Source of the DNA: CAZHGD01 sp964531735
GTDB lineage: Bacteria > Armatimonadota > UBA10988
Assembly: GCA_964531735.1 (NCBI GenBank)
Contig: CAZHGD010000170.1
Span: 1 to 16,060, forward strand
Length of the DNA stretch: 16,060 bases
Reading direction: 5' to 3'
In this document: one piece after another, positions 13,075-16,060 of the stretch
Layout: each line of letters begins with the position of its first letter
How positions within the stretch are numbered: position 1 is the stretch's first letter
Notes under the pieces: model-generated
The model's input: only the letters and a program-made list of their open reading frames with translations
Told to the model about the DNA's origin: nothing
The model's database searches: none
Made by a program: the position numbers and the translations under genes

Positions 13075-15243
13075 CTACTCCCAGCTCAGCACGCCACCGG
13101 ACGAGGCGCTGGTGGCCATGCGCGTGTACTTGGCGAGAATGCCGCGCGTGAACCGCGGCGCCGGCGGCGTCCACTGCTCACGGCGTTGGGCGAGCACGGC
13201 TTCGTCCACCAGCAGTTCGACCTTGCCGTTCGGAATGTCGACGCGGATGCGGTCGCCCGCCTCGACCAGACCGATGAGGCCGCCCGAAGCGGCCTCGGGG
13301 CTGATGTGGCCGATGCAGGCGCCGGCCGTGCCGCCGCTGAAGCGGCCGTCGGTGATCAGCGCCACGCTGCTGTCGAGGCCCATGCCCTTGATGTAGCTGG
13401 TCGGCGCCAGCATCTCCTGCATGCCCGGACCGCCGCGCGGGCCCTCGTAGCGGATGACCACCACGTCGCCGGCCTTGACCTTGCCGCCGAGGATGCCGCT
13501 GCAGGCGTCTTCCTGCGAGTCGAAGACGACGGCCGGGCCTTCATGGACCAGCATCTCGGGCAACACGCCGGCGGTCTTGACCACCGCGCCGTCGGGCGCC
13601 AGGTTGCCGAACAGAATGGACAGGCCGCCGGTGGCGCTGTACGGGCTGCTGCCCGTACGGATGCACTCGAACGGGTCGAACTGGAGCCACAGGGCGCCGG
13701 CCGTCGGACGGGCGGCGGCGACCTGGCCATCGGTGTAGACCCGCAGCATCGCGGCCTGTCCGGCGGCGGTCCGTTCGATGACGGCCACGGCGAACCGGGT
13801 CGGCGTGCCGGCCGCTTCGGTCAGCCAGATGAGCAGCGCGGCCTGGTCGCCCAGTTCGGCCGGCGTGGCCAGCACCAGCTTGCCGCTGGACTGCGCCGTC
13901 TCAGCGGCGCCGCCAAGCCACTTCAGCACCGCGGCGCGGCCCTGCACGCCCTCGGGCTCACCATCCTCAGTCAGCGTCGCGTCGTCGCTCAGCAGGGCAC
14001 CGAGGGCGGCCATGTTGCGCGCGTTCCACGCCGCGCTGGCGGCCTGCGCCACGGCCATGGCGTCGGACACCGCGGGTGCCGGACCAGCGAGCATCTCGAC
14101 CACCGAGCTCTGGCGCCCGAGCGGTGCTTCGGCACCGACAATGGCCGATTCGAGCGCCGCCGCCGTCGCCGTCGGCCGCCGGAGGTCGAACGCGTCGATG
14201 TTGTCGCCGAGGCTGCGACCGGTGACCGTCGGGCAAGCCAGGTTCAGCAGGCCGGCGTCGTGGCGGACCAACTCGCCGAGGATGGTGTGGATGCCGCCGC
14301 TGACGTGGACGTCCTGCACATGGTAGGCGGACGACGGCGACACCTTGCAGATGTTCGGCGTCGTCTGCGAAATGCGGTTGATGCGGTCGATGTCGTAGGC
14401 GATGTCGGCCTCATGCGCGATGGCCAGCGTGTGCAGCACCGTGTTGGTGCTGCCGCCCATGGCGACGTCGAGGCGCAGCGCGTTGTCGATCGACTCGACG
14501 GTGACGATATCGCGCGGCTTGAGGTCCTGCTCGACGAGCGCCAGAATCTGGCGCGCGGCCCACTCGTAGAGCTTGCGGCGCGCCGGCGAGGTGGCCAGGA
14601 TGGTGCCGTTGCCGGGCAGCGCCAGGCCGAGGGCCTCACAGAGGCAGTTCATGCTGTTGGCGGTGAACATGCCGCTGCACGAGCCGCAGGTGGGGCAGGC
14701 GGCCTCTTCCAGCTCGGTCAGCTCCTCCTCGGTCATCTTGCCGATGTTGTGCTGGGCAACGCCGTAGAACACGCTGATCAGGTCGGAGCCGTTGGCGCCC
14801 GCGGCCATCGGGCCGCCCGAGACGAACAGCGACGGGATGTTGGTGCGCACCGCGGCCATGATCATGCCCGGGACGATCTTGTCGCAGTTCGGCACGCAGA
14901 TCATGCCGTCGAAGCAGTGGGCCTCGATCATGGTCTCGACCGAATCGGCGATCACCTCGCGCGAGGGCAGCGAGAACTTCATGCCCGTGTGGCCCATCGC
15001 GATGCCGTCGTCCACGCCGATGGTATGGAACACGAACGGCACGCCGCCGGCGGCGCGAACGGCCTGCTTGAGGAACTGTCCCACCTCGGCGAGGTGCGCG
15101 TGCCCCGGGATGATGTCGACGTGGCTGTTGACGATGGCGATGAATGGCTTGTTGCGGTCGGCATCGGTGAAGTTGCCGGTGGCCTTGAGCAAGCTCCGGT
15201 GGGGGGCGCGCTCAAAGCCGAGTTTGACCGTGTCGCTGCGCAT
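13075..15243 (-). CDS. ilvD: Dihydroxy-acid dehydratase with inserted SnoaL/NTF2-like domain
   Basis: IlvD dehydrates 2,3-dihydroxy-isovalerate and -methylvalerate in valine, leucine and isoleucine synthesis. The dehydratase signatures are complete: VDIIPGHAHL (42-51), DDGIAMGH (78-85), the Fe-S ligands in NCDKIVPGM (C120) and CPTCGSCSGMFTANSMNC (183-200), AMGGSTNT (261-268), YEGPRGGPGMQEM (599-611) and LITDGRFSGGT (629-639). The protein has 722 residues against about 555-615 for the family. The excess lies at residues 351-528 (13660-14193), between TGRSLGDNI and IRTGSSPYSATGGLSILFGN, which are normally about 15 residues apart. Its core (about 392-510) reads as a SnoaL/NTF2-like domain: AASAAWNARNMAALGALLSDDA, GRAAVLKWL and a final strand MLRVYTDGQVA. 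No frame break is needed. ATG 15243 has GGAG six bases upstream; ATG 15264 overlaps the predicted -10 box. First gene of an ilvD-queC-queE operon. Confidence 0.95.
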   Translation of the reverse strand: MRSDTVKLGFERAPHRSLLKATGNFTDADRNKPFIAIVNSHVDIIPGHAHLAEVGQFLKQAVRAAGGVPFVFHTIGVDDGIAMGHTGMKFSLPSREVIADSVETMIEAHCFDGMICVPNCDKIVPGMIMAAVRTNIPSLFVSGGPMAAGANGSDLISVFYGVAQHNIGKMTEEELTELEEAACPTCGSCSGMFTANSMNCLCEALGLALPGNGTILATSPARRKLYEWAARQILALVEQDLKPRDIVTVESIDNALRLDVAMGGSTNTVLHTLAIAHEADIAYDIDRINRISQTTPNICKVSPSSAYHVQDVHVSGGIHTILGELVRHDAGLLNLACPTVTGRSLGDNIDAFDLRRPTATAAALESAIVGAEAPLGRQSSVVEMLAGPAPAVSDAMAVAQAASAAWNARNMAALGALLSDDATLTEDGEPEGVQGRAAVLKWLGGAAETAQSSGKLVLATPAELGDQAALLIWLTEAAGTPTRFAVAVIERTAAGQAAMLRVYTDGQVAAARPTAGALWLQFDPFECIRTGSSPYSATGGLSILFGNLAPDGAVVKTAGVLPEMLVHEGPAVVFDSQEDACSGILGGKVKAGDVVVIRYEGPRGGPGMQEMLAPTSYIKGMGLDSSVALITDGRFSGGTAGACIGHISPEAASGGLIGLVEAGDRIRVDIPNGKVELLVDEAVLAQRREQWTPPAPRFTRGILAKYTRMATSASSGGVLSWE

Positions 15244-15262
15244 GGTGGGCTCCAATACCCGC

Positions 15263-15290
15263 ATGGTACCCCAGAAACCGAGACTCGCAA
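15263..15290 (-). promoter_or_regulatory. Candidate promoter of ilvD-queC-queE
   Basis: On the minus strand TTGCGA (15290-15285) and TACCAT (15268-15263) are 16 bp apart, each with four of six consensus bases. This gives a leader of about 13 nt that still contains the GGAG of ilvD. Confidence 0.4.
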
Positions 15291-15321
15291 GTGGTTCCGG
15301 GCGGTTGCGTCGGCCGCGCGG

Positions 15322-15350
15322 TTGACGGCCTGCCGGCTGGCCGCTACCAT
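15322..15350 (+). promoter_or_regulatory. Promoter giving a probably leaderless mRNA
   Basis: TTGACG (15322-15327) and TACCAT (15345-15350) have a 17-bp spacer. The start codon ATG at 15359 is only 8 nt past the -10 box, so transcription should begin at or within about two bases of the A of the ATG. No Shine-Dalgarno precedes this ATG. Confidence 0.5.
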
Positions 15351-15358
15351 CGCAAGCG

Positions 15359-15727
15359 ATGAGCAGGCCCGTGCGAGGACCGATCGGCCGTTGGCTCAGC
15401 GCGGCGCTGGCCGTGCTGGCCGTGGTCGGCTGGCACGCCGACTGCCTCTGTGCCTCACGCACCTCTCACTGCGAACCGCTTGGCAAGGCGTCAGCGGGCT
15501 CGCACCAGGCGCCGGGACACCCCTGTCACTCGCATCACGGACAGGGCGAATGCCGCGCCGTGCCGCTGCAACCAGTGGCGCGCGTCGGCGCCTGCTGGAC
15601 GTGCCCGGCTCCTCCCTGCGCACCACCGCGGGCGGTGCCGGTGCGGCTGGTGCCATGTCCCAGCCCCGAGCGCCCGCCAGATCCGGCGCTCGCCGCCACC
15701 CCTAGCCGAGGACCACCCGCCGCTTAG
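15359..15727 (+). CDS. Small exported Cys/His-rich protein
   Basis: This 122-aa protein has an N-terminal signal-like segment (basic GPIGRW, then LSAALAVLAVVGW, 13-25) and possible cleavage near CLCA. It is followed by a Cys/His-rich stretch with HCEPLG, GSHQAPGHPCHSHHGQGEC (about 48-66) and CWTCPAPPC (79-87), then a Pro-rich tail. The spacing of Cys and His suggests metal binding in the periplasm or membrane. It is 44 nt upstream of a TolC/CzcC-type gene in the same orientation, where small metal-binding proteins often accompany heavy-metal efflux systems. I cannot assign a family. The low complexity of the tail means a spurious frame cannot be fully excluded. Confidence 0.6.
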   Translation: MSRPVRGPIGRWLSAALAVLAVVGWHADCLCASRTSHCEPLGKASAGSHQAPGHPCHSHHGQGECRAVPLQPVARVGACWTCPAPPCAPPRAVPVRLVPCPSPERPPDPALAATPSRGPPAA

Positions 15728-15771
15728 CCACGGACTGTTGTCTGTCTGTGACTGGTGCGAGGTGAGTACTC

Positions 15772-16060
15772 ATGCCATCCATCGACGGCGGCTGGAGCCG
15801 CCGCCTGTTGCTTCCGGTCTGCCGCGGTGCGGCCAGGCCCTTGGTCTGCATCCTGTTGGTGTGCTGCGCGACGACCCTGGCTGGCGGGGCGGCGGCGCCC
15901 ACACCCCTGACGCTCGACGCCGCAACGCGTGAAGCGCTGGCCCAGGACCCGCGCCTGCGGGCGGCGGGGCACGCGGCGACAGCCGCCGCGGCGCAAGCGC
16001 GCGCCGCGGGAGCGCTGCCCGGTCCGCGCCTTTCGGTGAGCCCGCTCTGGTCGGACGAGC
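15772..16060 (+). CDS. Outer-membrane efflux protein (TolC/CzcC type), 5' part
   Basis: The first 96 codons are present; the gene runs off the right edge. The ATG at 15772 has AGGTGA about seven bases upstream. An extended signal sequence (RRLLLP... ARPLVCILLVCCATTLAGGAAA, about 10-46) is followed by PLTLDAATREALAQDPRLRAA and AAAAQARAAGALPGPRLSVSPLW. These are the typical start of the outer-membrane factor family: the L-x-L-x-A helix and the A-x-A-GALPxPRLSVS turn. Such proteins form the outer-membrane channel of RND or similar efflux pumps. With the Cys/His-rich gene upstream, a CzcCBA/CusCBA-like metal exporter downstream is likely but not visible. Confidence 0.82.
   Translation, partial: MPSIDGGWSRRLLLPVCRGAARPLVCILLVCCATTLAGGAAAPTPLTLDAATREALAQDPRLRAAGHAATAAAAQARAAGALPGPRLSVSPLWSDE

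Noticed and set aside
13075..15243. Frameshift or gene fusion artefact as explanation for the long IlvD
   Set aside because: The frame is open throughout, both flanks are in register and the extra segment has protein-like domain character. An assembly artefact would still need read mapping to exclude.
15244..15462. Upstream extension of ilvD to 15462 or to ATG 15264
   Set aside because: The added sequence covers the divergent promoters and has no IlvD homology. ATG 15264 lies in the predicted -10 box, whereas ATG 15243 has GGAG and begins at the family's usual N-terminus.
13186..15705. Very long plus-strand open frame opposite ilvD
   Set aside because: High-GC shadow of ilvD: composition is the Ala/Arg/Gly/His/Asp pattern of an antisense frame, with no family motif.

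Overview
The window is high-GC bacterial chromosome with strong G/C bias at codon third positions. No single gene fixes the taxon. Tat-exported Gfo/Idh/MocA oxidoreductases next to a sugar-phosphate isomerase, pyruvate:ferredoxin oxidoreductase, a TTGACG-type -35 box and GC-rich palindromic repeats that translate as 'LTPNPL' fit an environmental lineage such as Planctomycetota or Armatimonadota. This placement is an inference from gene content.

Left part (1-7779), all minus strand. Reading leftward from 7779: two Tat-signal Gfo/Idh/MocA oxidoreductases, an ApbE flavin transferase, a lipoprotein of unknown function, a TIM-barrel sugar-phosphate isomerase/epimerase, a ROK sugar kinase fused to an Mth938-like domain, tRNA-Leu(CAA), a hairpin terminator, and the 5' end of nifJ (PFOR). 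The ROK gene and the tRNA each have an almost identical TTGACG-N18-TATAAT promoter whose -35 box contains the stop codon of the upstream gene. The ROK promoter also has a palindrome in its spacer. The theme is sugar/polyol oxidation and phosphorylation plus flavin and iron-sulfur redox metabolism.

Middle part (7780-11627), plus strand. Two genes with matching architecture each have a promoter, a 320-380 nt untranslated leader, a hairpin just before the Shine-Dalgarno, a near-identical translation start and a terminator. They encode exported, extremely Lys/Ala-rich proteins that resemble histone H1 tails but carry signal peptides; the first has an added 11-cysteine domain. A 54-bp tandem array of palindromic repeats separates them. 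A CHAD-domain (polyphosphate-binding type) gene follows.

Right part. The minus-strand cluster ilvD-queC-queE (15243-11632) is tightly packed. Its dihydroxy-acid dehydratase carries an in-frame insertion of about 165-175 residues that reads as a SnoaL/NTF2-like domain. Divergent from it, on the plus strand, are a small exported Cys/His-rich protein with a probably leaderless mRNA and the start of a TolC/CzcC-type outer-membrane efflux protein that runs off the window, which suggests a metal-efflux locus.

The most unusual items are the IlvD/SnoaL-like insertion, the ROK-Mth938 fusion, and the pair of exported lysine-rich proteins with long leaders beside a CHAD gene.
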